DNA of 64,000 nt from CAXBID01 sp963815305 (GCA_963815305.1 CAWFFW010000001.1:3534001-3598000); one strand, 5' to 3'; counted from the stretch's first letter, positions 33,473-43,077 are shown. Notes: a model not told the origin generated them from the letters alone. Translations and numbers: made by a program.

Positions 33473-34513
33473 ATGGCAACAGAAAAAAAAGATATACGCG
33501 CATTAACAAAAGAGCAATTGCGAGATTTTTTTGTAAAAGAAGGCGATAAGGCATTTAGAGGTAACCAAGTTTACGAATGGCTTTGGCAAAAATCGGCGCA
33601 TAGTTTTGATGATATGACGAATGTTTCAAAAGAAACACGTTTAATGCTAGAGGATAATTTTGTCATTAATCATATAAAGGTTGATACCATGCAGCGTAGT
33701 AGCGATGGTACTGTTAAAAATGCCGTAAGGTTGCATGACGGATTAATAGTAGAATCGGTTTTAATTCCAACAAAAACAAGAACAACCGCTTGTGTGTCAA
33801 GTCAAGTAGGATGCAGTTTAGATTGTAAATTTTGTGCAACCTCACGCTTAAAACGCATGCGGAATTTAAATCCAGATGAAATTTACGACCAAGTTGTTGC
33901 CATAGATAAGGAAAGTAGATTGTACCACAACCGTCCGCTAAGTAATATTGTATTTATGGGCATGGGTGAGCCACTAATGAATTATAACAACGTAATTAAA
34001 GCTATAGATAAAATTACATCAACAGAAGGATTAGGGATGTCTCCAAAGCGTATTACAGTATCTACGTCTGGTGTGCCGAAAATGATAAAGAAAATGGCCG
34101 ATGACGATGTTAAATTTAATTTAGCAGTATCATTACATTCAGCGATTGATGAAGTTAGAACGTCTATTATGCCATTTAATGAAACTTTTCCATTAAAAGA
34201 TTTAAGAGAAGCTTTAGAATATTGGTATGCCAAAACGGAACGTAAAATAAGTTACGAGTATGTGGTATGGAAGGGTATTAACGATAGTCAAAAAGATATT
34301 GATGCCTTTGTAGCGTTTTGCAAATACGTACCATGTAAAGTTAATATTATCGAATACAATCCTATTGATGACGGCGATTTTCAGCAAGCTACAAACGAGG
34401 CTTTACAAAATTATATAGATACACTTGAAAAGAATAGAATAGTAGTAAATGTTCGCCGCAGTAGAGGTAAGGATATTGATGCTGCTTGTGGGCAATTGGC
34501 TAATAAGGGATAA
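33473..34513 (+). CDS. rlmN: Dual-specificity 23S rRNA/tRNA adenine-C2 methyltransferase RlmN
   Basis: Radical SAM methyltransferase acting on A2503 of 23S rRNA and A37 of some tRNAs. The protein has 346 residues. The radical SAM cluster motif CSLDCKFC places cysteines at 114, 118 and 121. The C-terminal methyl-carrying cysteine is C339 in AACGQLA. The MGMGEPLMNYNN segment is the GEP motif. All catalytic residues are present. Confidence 0.96.
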   Translation: MATEKKDIRALTKEQLRDFFVKEGDKAFRGNQVYEWLWQKSAHSFDDMTNVSKETRLMLEDNFVINHIKVDTMQRSSDGTVKNAVRLHDGLIVESVLIPTKTRTTACVSSQVGCSLDCKFCATSRLKRMRNLNPDEIYDQVVAIDKESRLYHNRPLSNIVFMGMGEPLMNYNNVIKAIDKITSTEGLGMSPKRITVSTSGVPKMIKKMADDDVKFNLAVSLHSAIDEVRTSIMPFNETFPLKDLREALEYWYAKTERKISYEYVVWKGINDSQKDIDAFVAFCKYVPCKVNIIEYNPIDDGDFQQATNEALQNYIDTLEKNRIVVNVRRSRGKDIDAACGQLANKG

Positions 34514-34515
34514 AT

Positions 34516-34547
34516 AAAAAGAGTCGCAATTTGCGACTCTTTTTATA
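34516..34547. terminator. Bidirectional intrinsic terminator between rlmN and the T9SS protein
   Basis: AAAAAGAGTCGCAA and TTGCGACTCTTTTT form a long perfect stem with A and T runs outside. It can end both convergent genes. Confidence 0.9.
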
Positions 34548-34563
34548 TTAGAATTTTAGGTAA

Positions 34564-35688
34564 CTATTCTTTTATAAATTTAATTGTTTGTTGTTTGTCA
34601 TCAGCTTTGATTTTCATTAAATACATACCTTTTGTCAAATCCTTAACATCAATGGATTTATTTAATAAGGTATTAACTTTAGCTTCCATAACTTTTTGTC
34701 CTAGTTGATTAAAAATATCAACAGAACTAAGACTTAATTGAGATTTAATATATAATACATCTTTTACAGGATTTGGATAAATATTAAACAATTGTTTTGT
34801 AAAATCATTAGTTGATAAACTTGGATTTGCTTCAGTAGTAAAAGACCAAACAGAAGAGCCTACAGCATCACCGCCGGCATTTTTGGCAACTATTTGCCAA
34901 TAATATAATGTTGAGTAATCAATTCCGGTAATATTCACAGCATCATTTGGAGTGTTTCCTAATAAGGTTAAGCTGGTTGGGGATGACCCTAAATAAATAT
35001 CATATGATGTAGCTGGGTCGCCAGTCGAGGCGGGCTCCCAATCAAATACAACAAAATTATCAGGATCAGTATCAAGATCAGAGCCATCTGTAGGGTCTAC
35101 AAATACATTTAAGGCTCCATCAATAGGAGTCGGTGTTGTAACAGGGTTAGGTGCAGCAGCATTTTGGTTTTCTAAATCAACATTATCTATAACTAAACCA
35201 TCTCCGTCATCTTGAGCCCAGACAAATGCAATATATATACTTTGTCCTTCATAAGCAGTTAGATCTACGGTATGTTTGGAAAATTGCGCAGCAGTCCCAT
35301 TTGTAACATCTACTTCATTCTGAGTATTTACTATTACAAAATCTCCATGAGTAGTTTGAGAGGAGCCAGTTGATATTCTTACAGTTAATATTGATCCAAA
35401 ATCTCCAGCATTTAAATCTGTTTGGTCGAATGCTAACAAGGAGTTGGTAGAGGTTATTGCAACTTGCGGTGTTACTAACCAGTCTTCAGCTAAATTAGGT
35501 ACATTTTCCCAAATTACAGCCATAAATCCGTTAGTATTGTGTTGCCAGTTTTCGGTTGTTCCTTCTCCATTAGTGCCAATAAAAGTTGCCCAAGTTGATG
35601 GCAATTGTGTGTCAAAGGTTTCAGGAAATTGTGCGAAAGCCTTATGGCTAAATATAATTAATATAATTAATAAAGTAATTTTTTTCAT
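34564..35688 (-). CDS. Secreted protein with choice-of-anchor/jellyroll domain, FnIII-like domain and type IX secretion sorting tail
   Basis: 374 residues from MKKITLL; a start two codons earlier is equally possible. It has a signal peptide to about residue 20 (IIFSHKAFAQ). A first beta domain has FPETFDTQLPSTWATF and ends LVIDNVDLENQ, as in cleaved-adhesin/choice-of-anchor domains. A fibronectin III-like module (ATSYDIYLGSSPTSL to SSVWSFTTEA) follows. The C-terminal por-type sorting domain has FNIYPNPVKDVLYI and KGMYLMKI. It is therefore exported by the type IX system to the cell surface or medium. The ligand is unknown. Confidence 0.85.
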   Translation of the reverse strand: MKKITLLIILIIFSHKAFAQFPETFDTQLPSTWATFIGTNGEGTTENWQHNTNGFMAVIWENVPNLAEDWLVTPQVAITSTNSLLAFDQTDLNAGDFGSILTVRISTGSSQTTHGDFVIVNTQNEVDVTNGTAAQFSKHTVDLTAYEGQSIYIAFVWAQDDGDGLVIDNVDLENQNAAAPNPVTTPTPIDGALNVFVDPTDGSDLDTDPDNFVVFDWEPASTGDPATSYDIYLGSSPTSLTLLGNTPNDAVNITGIDYSTLYYWQIVAKNAGGDAVGSSVWSFTTEANPSLSTNDFTKQLFNIYPNPVKDVLYIKSQLSLSSVDIFNQLGQKVMEAKVNTLLNKSIDVKDLTKGMYLMKIKADDKQQTIKFIKE

Positions 35689-35824
35689 AGTCAAATGGAT
35701 TAAAGATTAATTATTTAAATTACTATATTTTATTTTATCTTATGAAAGTTATCGACTAATAACGTTTTTCTGTGTTGTATTGTTAACATCTTTTGTGAGT
35801 TCTTTTAAAACTAATATTAGTAGT

Positions 35825-35851
35825 TTGAGTTTAACTTTATTAGTAGCTTTG
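35825..35851 (+). promoter_or_regulatory. Candidate promoter for the polyprenyl synthetase gene
   Basis: TAGCTTTG at 35844-35851 matches TAnnTTTG. A TTG at 35825-35827 is 16 bases upstream, shorter than ideal. The gene start is about 20 bases downstream. Confidence 0.4.
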
Positions 35852-35871
35852 TCTAAACATAATTGTTTACC

Positions 35872-36849
35872 TTGAAAATAGTAGAGCAAATAAAACAACC
35901 CATAGTATTTGAAATGAATCTTTTCGAGCAAAAGTTTCAGTTATCTATGGCTAGTAAAGTGGCACTATTGAATAGAATTACACATTACATCGTTAACAGA
36001 AAAGGGAAACAAATGCGGCCCATGTTTGTTTTTTTGGTTGCTAAAATGGTGTCGAATGGAGAGATAAGCGAACGCACTTACCGTGGCGCATCGGTTATAG
36101 AGCTTATACATACCGCTACTTTAGTTCATGATGATGTGGTTGATGATAGTAATCGCAGACGTGGTTTTTTCTCTATAAATGCCCTTTGGAAAAATAAAAT
36201 AGCCGTTTTGATTGGCGATTATCTACTCTCAAAAGGTTTATTGTTATCAATTGATAATAACGATTTCGATTTACTTAAAATTATTTCAATTGCGGTACGA
36301 GAAATGAGCGAAGGTGAGTTACTACAAATTGAAAAAGCTAGAAAATTAGATATTACTGAAATTGTTTATTACGAAATAATCCGTCAAAAAACGGCAACTC
36401 TAATTGCGGCTTGTTGCAGTTTGGGCGCAGCATCTGTAAAACCAGAATCTCAGCATGTCGAAACTATGAGAAAGTTTGGTGAGTTAATAGGGATGGCATT
36501 TCAAATTAAAGACGATTTGTTTGATTACGGAGATGCACAAATAGGAAAGCCAACAGGTATAGATATTAAGGAACAAAAAATGACGCTACCTTTAATACAT
36601 GTTTTAAATACGGTTTCAAAAAAGGATAAAAAATGGCTTATCAATTCTATAAAAAATCATAATAAGGATACCAAACGTGTAAAAGAAGTGATTGCTTTTG
36701 TGAAAGATAATAGCGGGTTGGATTATGCCGTTTCTAAAATGAAAGCATTTCAAGATGAAGCACTTCAATTGCTTAAAACCTACCCAGAATCAGAATACAG
36801 AAATTCGCTTGAACTTATGGTGAATTATGTGATTGACAGGAAAAAATAA
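35872..36849 (+). CDS. Polyprenyl (trans-isoprenyl) diphosphate synthase
   Basis: Long-chain prenyl diphosphate synthase, probably making the side chain of menaquinone. The protein has 325 residues from a TTG at 35872 (LKIVEQIKQPI), which fits the usual N-terminus of the family better than the TTG three codons earlier. The first aspartate-rich motif DDVVDD starts at 87 and the second DDLFD is at 214-218. RKGKQMRPMFVF forms the diphosphate-binding site. It is convergent with the transglutaminase gene, with only 3 bases between them. Confidence 0.93.
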   Translation: MKIVEQIKQPIVFEMNLFEQKFQLSMASKVALLNRITHYIVNRKGKQMRPMFVFLVAKMVSNGEISERTYRGASVIELIHTATLVHDDVVDDSNRRRGFFSINALWKNKIAVLIGDYLLSKGLLLSIDNNDFDLLKIISIAVREMSEGELLQIEKARKLDITEIVYYEIIRQKTATLIAACCSLGAASVKPESQHVETMRKFGELIGMAFQIKDDLFDYGDAQIGKPTGIDIKEQKMTLPLIHVLNTVSKKDKKWLINSIKNHNKDTKRVKEVIAFVKDNSGLDYAVSKMKAFQDEALQLLKTYPESEYRNSLELMVNYVIDRKK

Positions 36850-36852
36850 AAA

Positions 36853-37806
36853 TTATTGCTGCTGCTGTTGTTGCTGTTGTATGCGTTCTAAATTACGTTT
36901 ATAACTATTGTTGTTTTCTGTAGTTGTTACTAAAGGTTCTGTTGAAGATACTAATTCGTTTTTGCTCGTCTTAACTTCAACTTTTACTTCTAATTTCGCT
37001 TCAACTTTTCCTTTAAAAACACCCTTAACAGGAGAACAATCATCATAATTACGCCCTACGGCTAATCGAACATGGTTTTCATTTGCAATAGCATTATTTG
37101 TTGGATCTACACCAAACCATCCATAAAACGGGATGTAAGCTTCAATCCAAGCATGTGTAGCCCCCTCACCTCTAGTTATAATATTGTTAGGACAAATATA
37201 GCCACTTACATAACGCGCAGGAATACCAGCCATACGAACCATTTGCAAAAGCACATTTGTGAAATCTTGACATACACCAGCTTTTAATTTCCAAACTTCA
37301 TCTAAAGTTGAATATACGCTTGTTATACCTTGTATATATTTAAAATTATTGTAAACATATTCACAAAGTTCAAGAACTGTTTTATAAGGTAATTTTGAAG
37401 TTAAATTTTGAGATGATATTAAATTTAAAATATCCTCGCTATCACCAAAAGGTCTATATTTTATAAAATCAATCAAATCGGGATTGTTTTTTAACGATTT
37501 TAACTCTTCCCACTGTAATTTTAGTTCAACACTATCATCTGGAAATAATCTATCTTTGGTAATAACCTCGATTTCAGAGATAATATTTAATACCTCATGG
37601 GGTTCGGTAACCATAAATGTGCCTACTCGATTATTATAAAAATCAATAAAAGTTTCTATAAGCGGATTATTAGTGACTGACATTAAATGCGAAACCACTT
37701 TTTGATAGTCATCATTAATAGGATGAAGTCTGGTAAGTGTTGCGCCATCAATTACAGTATCACTATAACTGTATTTGGTAATATGTTTAATAAAAAATGT
37801 TGCCAT
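36853..37806 (-). CDS. Transglutaminase-like cysteine protease family protein with polyglutamine C-terminus
   Basis: 317 residues: an N-terminal bacterial transglutaminase-associated beta domain (KHITKYSYSDTV), then a transglutaminase core. The triad is C179 (AGVCQDFTN), H218 (ATHAWIEAY) and D234 (GVDPTNN). A Lys/Glu-rich linker ends in eight consecutive Gln (310-317). The family is cytoplasmic and usually encoded with alpha-E and circularly permuted ATP-grasp proteins, as here. Comparative work predicts that such clusters make or modify peptides, with the transglutaminase fold acting as a peptidase or amidase. That role is inference. Confidence 0.88.
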   Translation of the reverse strand: MATFFIKHITKYSYSDTVIDGATLTRLHPINDDYQKVVSHLMSVTNNPLIETFIDFYNNRVGTFMVTEPHEVLNIISEIEVITKDRLFPDDSVELKLQWEELKSLKNNPDLIDFIKYRPFGDSEDILNLISSQNLTSKLPYKTVLELCEYVYNNFKYIQGITSVYSTLDEVWKLKAGVCQDFTNVLLQMVRMAGIPARYVSGYICPNNIITRGEGATHAWIEAYIPFYGWFGVDPTNNAIANENHVRLAVGRNYDDCSPVKGVFKGKVEAKLEVKVEVKTSKNELVSSTEPLVTTTENNNSYKRNLERIQQQQQQQQ

Positions 37807-37818
37807 AACAGTTATAAA

Positions 37819-38742
37819 TCAATTATTTTGAGAAAAGTAAACCGCATTAATGTTTAAAGAAATGTTTCTAATATCCTCTTTAATTTCATCAATAAAAGTA
37901 TTCAAACCTTTACTATTAATATTTTCGATAGTAGTATATTTTATGGTGCTTTCAAGCTTTCCTAATAAAAAATCTATATTATTTTTTTCTAGTTCATCAC
38001 TTTCGATGAGCTGATTAATGTGTCTGCTAAGTTTTGTAATACAGTAATATACGGATCTTGGAAACAATTTATCTTGAAAAACCATTCTAATAACATGTTC
38101 TTCATTAAAGGTCGATTTGTGCGTTTTCAAATACAATTGATAGCCTCCAATTGATAACAATAAATTTTTCCAATAAAAACTTCTTTCTAGACTATCAGAA
38201 GTATTCCCAATGTCGATAAGTTTGAGCGACGTAAAATCTGATATAAGGATCACACGTTCTAGAAATTTCCCAACATTCATAAAATAATAAGATGAGCCGC
38301 GTTCTTGTGTAATATCTTCTGTACCATAATAAATTAAATGGTGTTTCCTTAAATCTTCTAAAAAATGAACAGGATCTTCTTCTAGTTTTTTATGTAAATC
38401 TTCATTTGTAAGGTATAAATAATAATTATTAATACACAGCCAAAGTTCTCTAGAGATGTGCTCTTGAACACTTCTGGCATTTTCTCTTGCTTTGGTAACA
38501 ATATTTAAAATAGAATTTGAATTACTCGCATTAAGTACCATAAAATTGATGCATTCTATGGGATCCTCGGTATAGAATTCATTATCATAGGTTGTAAAAG
38601 TTTTCATTATTGGGGTCCAAGAAAATAGTTCCGGAGAGTCTTGATTGGCGTAGTAGTTTACCTTTAGTAAACTTAGTATACCATTTCCGCGTTCCATATA
38701 TCTATCTAACCAAATTAGGTTATTTGCTACTCTACTTAACAT
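37819..38742 (-). CDS. Alpha-E domain protein
   Basis: 307-residue all-helical protein starting MLSRVANNLIWLDRYMERGN, which is the typical start of alpha-E family members. ARENARSVQEHISRELW is the other conserved segment. The biochemical function is unknown. It is almost always encoded between or fused to a circularly permuted ATP-grasp protein and a transglutaminase-like protein. Here it is 12 bases upstream of the transglutaminase and 17 bases downstream of the ATP-grasp gene, all on the minus strand. Confidence 0.9.
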   Translation of the reverse strand: MLSRVANNLIWLDRYMERGNGILSLLKVNYYANQDSPELFSWTPIMKTFTTYDNEFYTEDPIECINFMVLNASNSNSILNIVTKARENARSVQEHISRELWLCINNYYLYLTNEDLHKKLEEDPVHFLEDLRKHHLIYYGTEDITQERGSSYYFMNVGKFLERVILISDFTSLKLIDIGNTSDSLERSFYWKNLLLSIGGYQLYLKTHKSTFNEEHVIRMVFQDKLFPRSVYYCITKLSRHINQLIESDELEKNNIDFLLGKLESTIKYTTIENINSKGLNTFIDEIKEDIRNISLNINAVYFSQNN

Positions 38743-38759
38743 GCTTATTTTTTTTTAAT

Positions 38760-40202
38760 TTATTCTATAACCCAAGTGTCCTTACTACCTCCACCTTGAG
38801 AACTGTTAACAACCAACGATCCTTTTTTAAGAGCTACTCTAGTTAAACCTCCAGGACAAATATCTATACCGTCGCGTCCTGAAAGCGCAAATGGCCTTAG
38901 GTCAATGCATCGAGGAGTTAGTTTGCCGTCAATATAACAGGGCGCAGTAGATAGCCTTAGAATAGGCTGGGCTATAAAATTTTCGGGCTTTTTCTTTACA
39001 TTTTCTAAATAATCTTTTATTTCATCATCTGTGGCTTCATGCCCCATAAGCATACCATAACCGCCACTGCCATCAGTTTTTTTAATAACCATGTCTTTTA
39101 TGTTTTTAGTAACATAATCCAACTCATCAGGACGTCCTAATTGGTAGGTTTCAATATTTTTTAGAATAGGTTCTTCATCTAAATAATATTTAATCATATC
39201 TGGCACGTATATATAAATAGCCTTATCGTCTGCAATACCAGTTCCTGGTGCATTTACAATATTAACATTGCCTTTTCTGTAAACAGCCATAATACCAGCA
39301 ACACCTAAAACACTTTTCGCGTTAAATTCTAGTGGGTCTAAAAAATCATCATCTACTCTTCTATAAATAACGTCAACTTGCTTCAGACCATTGGTGGTTT
39401 TCATGAAAACAAAATTATTTTTTACAACCAAGTCGCTGCCTTCAACTAATTCAATTCCCATTAATCTGGCTAAAGTAGTGTGCTCATAGTATGCCGAGTT
39501 GTAAATACCAGGCGTAAGAAGTACAATATTAGGATCAGATTTATCTGATAATTCTTTTAGCTTTTTATAAAGCATATTTGGGTAATTAGATACAGATCTA
39601 ATATTGCTTTTAGGTAAAATACCGGGAAATAACCGTTTTGAAATTTCACGATTTTCTAGCATGTAGCTAACTCCAGAAGGGGTTCTTAAATTATCTTCTA
39701 GCACGTAAAATTCGCCATCATTATTGCGAATCAAATCAACACCAGAAATATGCACATAAACATCATGTGGTACTTTTACACCTTTCATTTCACGTAAAAA
39801 ATTGGGGCAGGAGTAAATTAAATCTGCAGGAATGATACCATCTTTAATAATGAATTGTTCATTATAAATATCTTTTATAAACAGATTTAAAGCTTTAAGC
39901 CGCTGTTTTATACCAGTTTCAATTTTATGCCATTCTTTAGCAGTAATGATTCTTGGAACAATATCAAACGGAAAAATTTTTTCAATACCCTCATTATCAT
40001 TATAAACGGTAAAGGTAACACCTTGACTCATAAACAATTGTTTTGATAAGTCTTCTTTTTTTGTTAGTTTTTCAGGTGAAGTATTTTCTAAATATTTAAT
40101 AAAACCTTCATATTGTGCTCTAAATTCTGCATTATCATTATACATTTCGTCCCAAGTTTTAGGGAGCTTGTCATATGATGAGAAAAGAATATTTTTATCC
40201 AT
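38760..40202 (-). CDS. Circularly permuted type 2 ATP-grasp protein
   Basis: 480 residues. Conserved segments include GVTFTVYNDNEGIEKIFPFD, FPFDIVPRIITAKEW, LEDNLRTPSGVSYMLENRE, IYRRVDDDFLDPLEF and a C-terminal VIKKTDGSGGYGMLMG. These are the permuted ATP-grasp motifs with glycine-rich loop and metal-binding acids. Family members are predicted carboxylate-amine ligases; the substrate pair is unknown. First gene of a three-gene operon with alpha-E and transglutaminase genes. Confidence 0.9.
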   Translation of the reverse strand: MDKNILFSSYDKLPKTWDEMYNDNAEFRAQYEGFIKYLENTSPEKLTKKEDLSKQLFMSQGVTFTVYNDNEGIEKIFPFDIVPRIITAKEWHKIETGIKQRLKALNLFIKDIYNEQFIIKDGIIPADLIYSCPNFLREMKGVKVPHDVYVHISGVDLIRNNDGEFYVLEDNLRTPSGVSYMLENREISKRLFPGILPKSNIRSVSNYPNMLYKKLKELSDKSDPNIVLLTPGIYNSAYYEHTTLARLMGIELVEGSDLVVKNNFVFMKTTNGLKQVDVIYRRVDDDFLDPLEFNAKSVLGVAGIMAVYRKGNVNIVNAPGTGIADDKAIYIYVPDMIKYYLDEEPILKNIETYQLGRPDELDYVTKNIKDMVIKKTDGSGGYGMLMGHEATDDEIKDYLENVKKKPENFIAQPILRLSTAPCYIDGKLTPRCIDLRPFALSGRDGIDICPGGLTRVALKKGSLVVNSSQGGGSKDTWVIE

Positions 40203-40220
40203 AGGCTATAGGTATACGCT

Positions 40221-40228
40221 CAAATATA
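40221..40228 (-). promoter_or_regulatory. Candidate -7 box for the ATP-grasp/alpha-E/transglutaminase operon
   Basis: The minus strand reads TATATTTG, a perfect TAnnTTTG, 19 bases upstream of the ATP-grasp start codon. No TTG is seen at the usual distance. The rest of the 40203-40581 gap, divergent to a sigma factor gene, is AT-rich and shows no other feature that I can support. Confidence 0.5.
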
Positions 40229-40581
40229 ATCATTTGTTAGAAGATATTCAGTCATTTAGTATTATGATTGAATAAAATTTAATATTCCTTAAAATATACT
40301 GATTTTTTAATTAACTCTGAAGGTTTATGTAATTTTATTATGTAATCAATAAAATTTTTCGCAAAAGGTATTTGTAAATTATAAACAACAGCTTATATAA
40401 AATTGAAACTTAAATTTATTTTAAAAATAAATGAATGTTGAAGCAACCATTTGCATAAAATTTGCGTCTTTATAGATATAAGGCAAAAAGAAATATTCAT
40501 ATTCAAATTTTTTGGTCTATATAAAGAGAATGTTAAGTCTAACCGATTAAAAATAGTATTAATTAATATATCAAATCATTT

Positions 40582-41148
40582 TTGAGAGTCATACCATTAA
40601 ATAATAACGAAGAAGCACTGATAAAAAAAGCGAAAATAAACAATCGTGAGGCGCAACACGTTTTGTTTGAGTTGCATGCTCCGAAAATGTTAAGTGTATG
40701 TAGATATTATATTAAAGATTTACAACAAGCAGAAGAAGCCATGCTCAATGGATTTTTTAAAGTGTTTACTTATTTAAAAAGTTTTAAAAATGAGGGCAGT
40801 TTTGAAGGTTGGATTCGCAGAATTATGGTACGAGAGTCTATTTCGTTTTTAAGACAACAAAAAAACATTGAGTTTTCTATTGAAGAGACTTTTGTAAAGG
40901 AAGAATATGAAAATAATATTAATACCAATATTGAAATTACCGAAATACAGCAATTAATCGATTCTTTGCCAGAAGGATACAAGATGGTTTTTATTATGTA
41001 TGCTATTGAGGGGTACAAGCACCACGAAATATCACAAATGCTAAATATTTCTGAAGGCACCTCAAAATCACAATTATTTAAAGCTCGAAAAAAGCTTCAA
41101 GAAAAGTTAAAAGAATTAAATAAAACAGCAAGTTATGGCACCCATTAA
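40582..41148 (+). CDS. ECF-type RNA polymerase sigma factor
   Basis: 188 residues from a TTG start. Region 2 lies about 22-90 (YYIKDLQQAEEAMLNGFFKV, SFEGWIRRIMVRESI). Region 4 lies about 122-178 with the helix-turn-helix YKHHEISQMLNISEGTSKSQ. There is no anti-sigma zinc domain of its own. The last 14 bases overlap the next gene, which encodes a membrane protein in the place where anti-sigma factors usually sit. Targets are unknown. Confidence 0.92.
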   Translation: MRVIPLNNNEEALIKKAKINNREAQHVLFELHAPKMLSVCRYYIKDLQQAEEAMLNGFFKVFTYLKSFKNEGSFEGWIRRIMVRESISFLRQQKNIEFSIEETFVKEEYENNINTNIEITEIQQLIDSLPEGYKMVFIMYAIEGYKHHEISQMLNISEGTSKSQLFKARKKLQEKLKELNKTASYGTH

Positions 41149-41899
41149 ATTTGAAGATAATATAAAGGACAAGCTTGAAAATAGAAGACTGAAACCATCT
41201 ATAGATGCTTGGGACAAGTTGACTGAGCAATTAGATCATCAAGAGAAAAATAAAAATAGCAAACCTGCTTGGTGGCTTGGTATTGCAGCAAGTTTAATAG
41301 GTGTGTTGTTAATTGTAACTCAGTTTACAAATAAAGTTGAAACAATTAAACCTGTTATTGTTGATGCTCCAGAAAAAATAGAGAAAAATAAAATAGAACC
41401 TTTCATAATAAAGGAGGAACAACAAAGTCAAAAACAATCTGTTGACGAAAAAATTCTGAATAATTCTGAATATAAAAAGATTTTAAAAGAAAAAACGGCT
41501 ATCCATTTAATGAAAGCAAATCAGCCTAAAACTGTTGTTGCAATAAATGAGACTAATCAGGAAGAAAACGATATTACTCATAATAAGCCTGTTGGAATCA
41601 TAAAAGAGGCATTGTCTTTTGAAGAACAAAAAATACAAGATATTCTAACGAAGATTCATACGATGAAAGAGAATAAGCTGGTAGTGACTGATAGCACTAT
41701 TGATGCTTTATTATTTGAAGCTCAAAAAGACATTAAATTAAACAAAATAATTAATAAAACTAGCAGGCTAGTTGATGCGAATGCACTGCTTCAAGACGTT
41801 GAAGCCGATTTAGATCAATCCTTTAGGAGTAAGGTTTTCGAAGCTATAAAATCAAGCTATAATTCAGTAAAAACGGCAGTTGCTCAGCGTAATAAATAG
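41135..41899 (+). CDS. Single-pass membrane protein, candidate anti-sigma factor
   Basis: 254 residues: about 44 cytoplasmic residues (FEDNIKDKLENRRLKPSIDA), one membrane segment at 45-64 (AWWLGIAASLIGVLLIVTQF), then a long Lys/Glu-rich periplasmic part with helical character. Topology and overlap with the ECF sigma gene suggest that it senses an outside signal and holds the sigma factor. No known anti-sigma domain can be recognised, so this is inference from context. Confidence 0.65.
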   Translation: MAPIKFEDNIKDKLENRRLKPSIDAWDKLTEQLDHQEKNKNSKPAWWLGIAASLIGVLLIVTQFTNKVETIKPVIVDAPEKIEKNKIEPFIIKEEQQSQKQSVDEKILNNSEYKKILKEKTAIHLMKANQPKTVVAINETNQEENDITHNKPVGIIKEALSFEEQKIQDILTKIHTMKENKLVVTDSTIDALLFEAQKDIKLNKIINKTSRLVDANALLQDVEADLDQSFRSKVFEAIKSSYNSVKTAVAQRNK

Positions 41900-41994
41900 C
41901 TGTCATTCTTCCGAAAACGTAAATATTAAATAATAACATCATCAAATCAATTAACAGATGCTGAAATTAATTCAGCATATAAAAACGAACAGTT

Positions 41995-43053
41995 ATGCAA
42001 ACAATTACTAAGTATTTAGCCTTAATAGTGCTGTGTTTAAATGTGCAATTCATCAATGCGCAAGACACGATTCCAGCAATAAAAAACAAGAAAAATATTG
42101 ACATGTTGGAAAAAGTGAAAGAAACTATTATTGAAGAAGAGAAGAAGTATTTAAAGGAAATGATTCAATCAATTAATATAAAGATTGACCAGCAAGAAAT
42201 TACTAATGAAGAGGCTGAAAAGCTTAAAAAAGAAGCTGCTAAAAAGCATGCTTTAAATATTGATAACCGAATTGCTATTGTAGATAATAAAATTGAACTT
42301 TTCAAAAGAAATGATTATGAGTTATCAAATGAAGACAAAGAAAACTTATTTGGTATAAATATTAGTAATAAAACTTTTAATATAAAAACAAAAAATACGC
42401 CAGTTAAATATGATATTAGAACATCCAACGATTTGTTATTTGCTGTAGGAATTAATAATATTATTAGTGATGGTGTAGGTTTAGATAATTCTCCATACAA
42501 ACTGGGTGGCTCTGGTTTTGTTGAATTGGGATGGAATTGGAAGACTCGAATTTTGAAACATTCTAATTTTATAAGAATTAAATATGGATTTTCATTTCAA
42601 TGGAATAAATTAAACCCTAAAGAGAATAATTATTTTATACAAAATGGAAGTGAAACTTTATTACAGCAATTCCCTGATAACTTAAAAAAGTCTGAATTTA
42701 GAGTAACTAATTTAGTATTTCCGTTACATTTTGAATTTGGACCTTCTAATAGATTAGATAAAAATGATAGGATAAGATATATTAATAATAACAAGTTTAA
42801 ACTAGGGCTTGGTGGATATGGTGGCTTCAATATAGGAACGCAACAAAAACTAAAATATGAAGAAAATGGGAATAGTATAAAACAGAAAATCAAAAGTAAT
42901 TATAATACAACGGATTTCGTATACGGGCTAAGTGGTTATATAGGTTTTGGAGATACTAGCTTGTATGTTAAATACGATTTATCTCCAATTTTTAAAGACC
43001 AATTGGTTGATCAAAATAACATCTCTATTGGTGTTAGGTTTGACATAGATTAA
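41995..43053 (+). CDS. Exported protein with coiled coil and predicted outer-membrane beta-barrel
   Basis: 352 residues with a signal peptide (QFINAQ cleavage region near 22). A charged helical stretch of about 70 residues (EEEKKYLKEMIQSINIK, EEAEKLKKEAAKKHALN) is followed by an amphipathic beta-strand pattern from about 140 to the end, closing NNISIGVRFDID. This looks like a periplasmic coiled coil joined to a small barrel. Third gene of the sigma factor cluster and a likely target or signal partner. Function unknown. A terminator follows. Confidence 0.6.
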   Translation: MQTITKYLALIVLCLNVQFINAQDTIPAIKNKKNIDMLEKVKETIIEEEKKYLKEMIQSINIKIDQQEITNEEAEKLKKEAAKKHALNIDNRIAIVDNKIELFKRNDYELSNEDKENLFGINISNKTFNIKTKNTPVKYDIRTSNDLLFAVGINNIISDGVGLDNSPYKLGGSGFVELGWNWKTRILKHSNFIRIKYGFSFQWNKLNPKENNYFIQNGSETLLQQFPDNLKKSEFRVTNLVFPLHFEFGPSNRLDKNDRIRYINNNKFKLGLGGYGGFNIGTQQKLKYEENGNSIKQKIKSNYNTTDFVYGLSGYIGFGDTSLYVKYDLSPIFKDQLVDQNNISIGVRFDID

Positions 43054-43077
43054 ATTTTCACCTCAATATTTTCAAAT

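Noticed and set aside
36859..36888. CTG/TTG repeat considered as a stand-alone microsatellite
   Set aside because: It is in frame at the end of the transglutaminase-like gene and encodes the polyglutamine tail, so it is described there.
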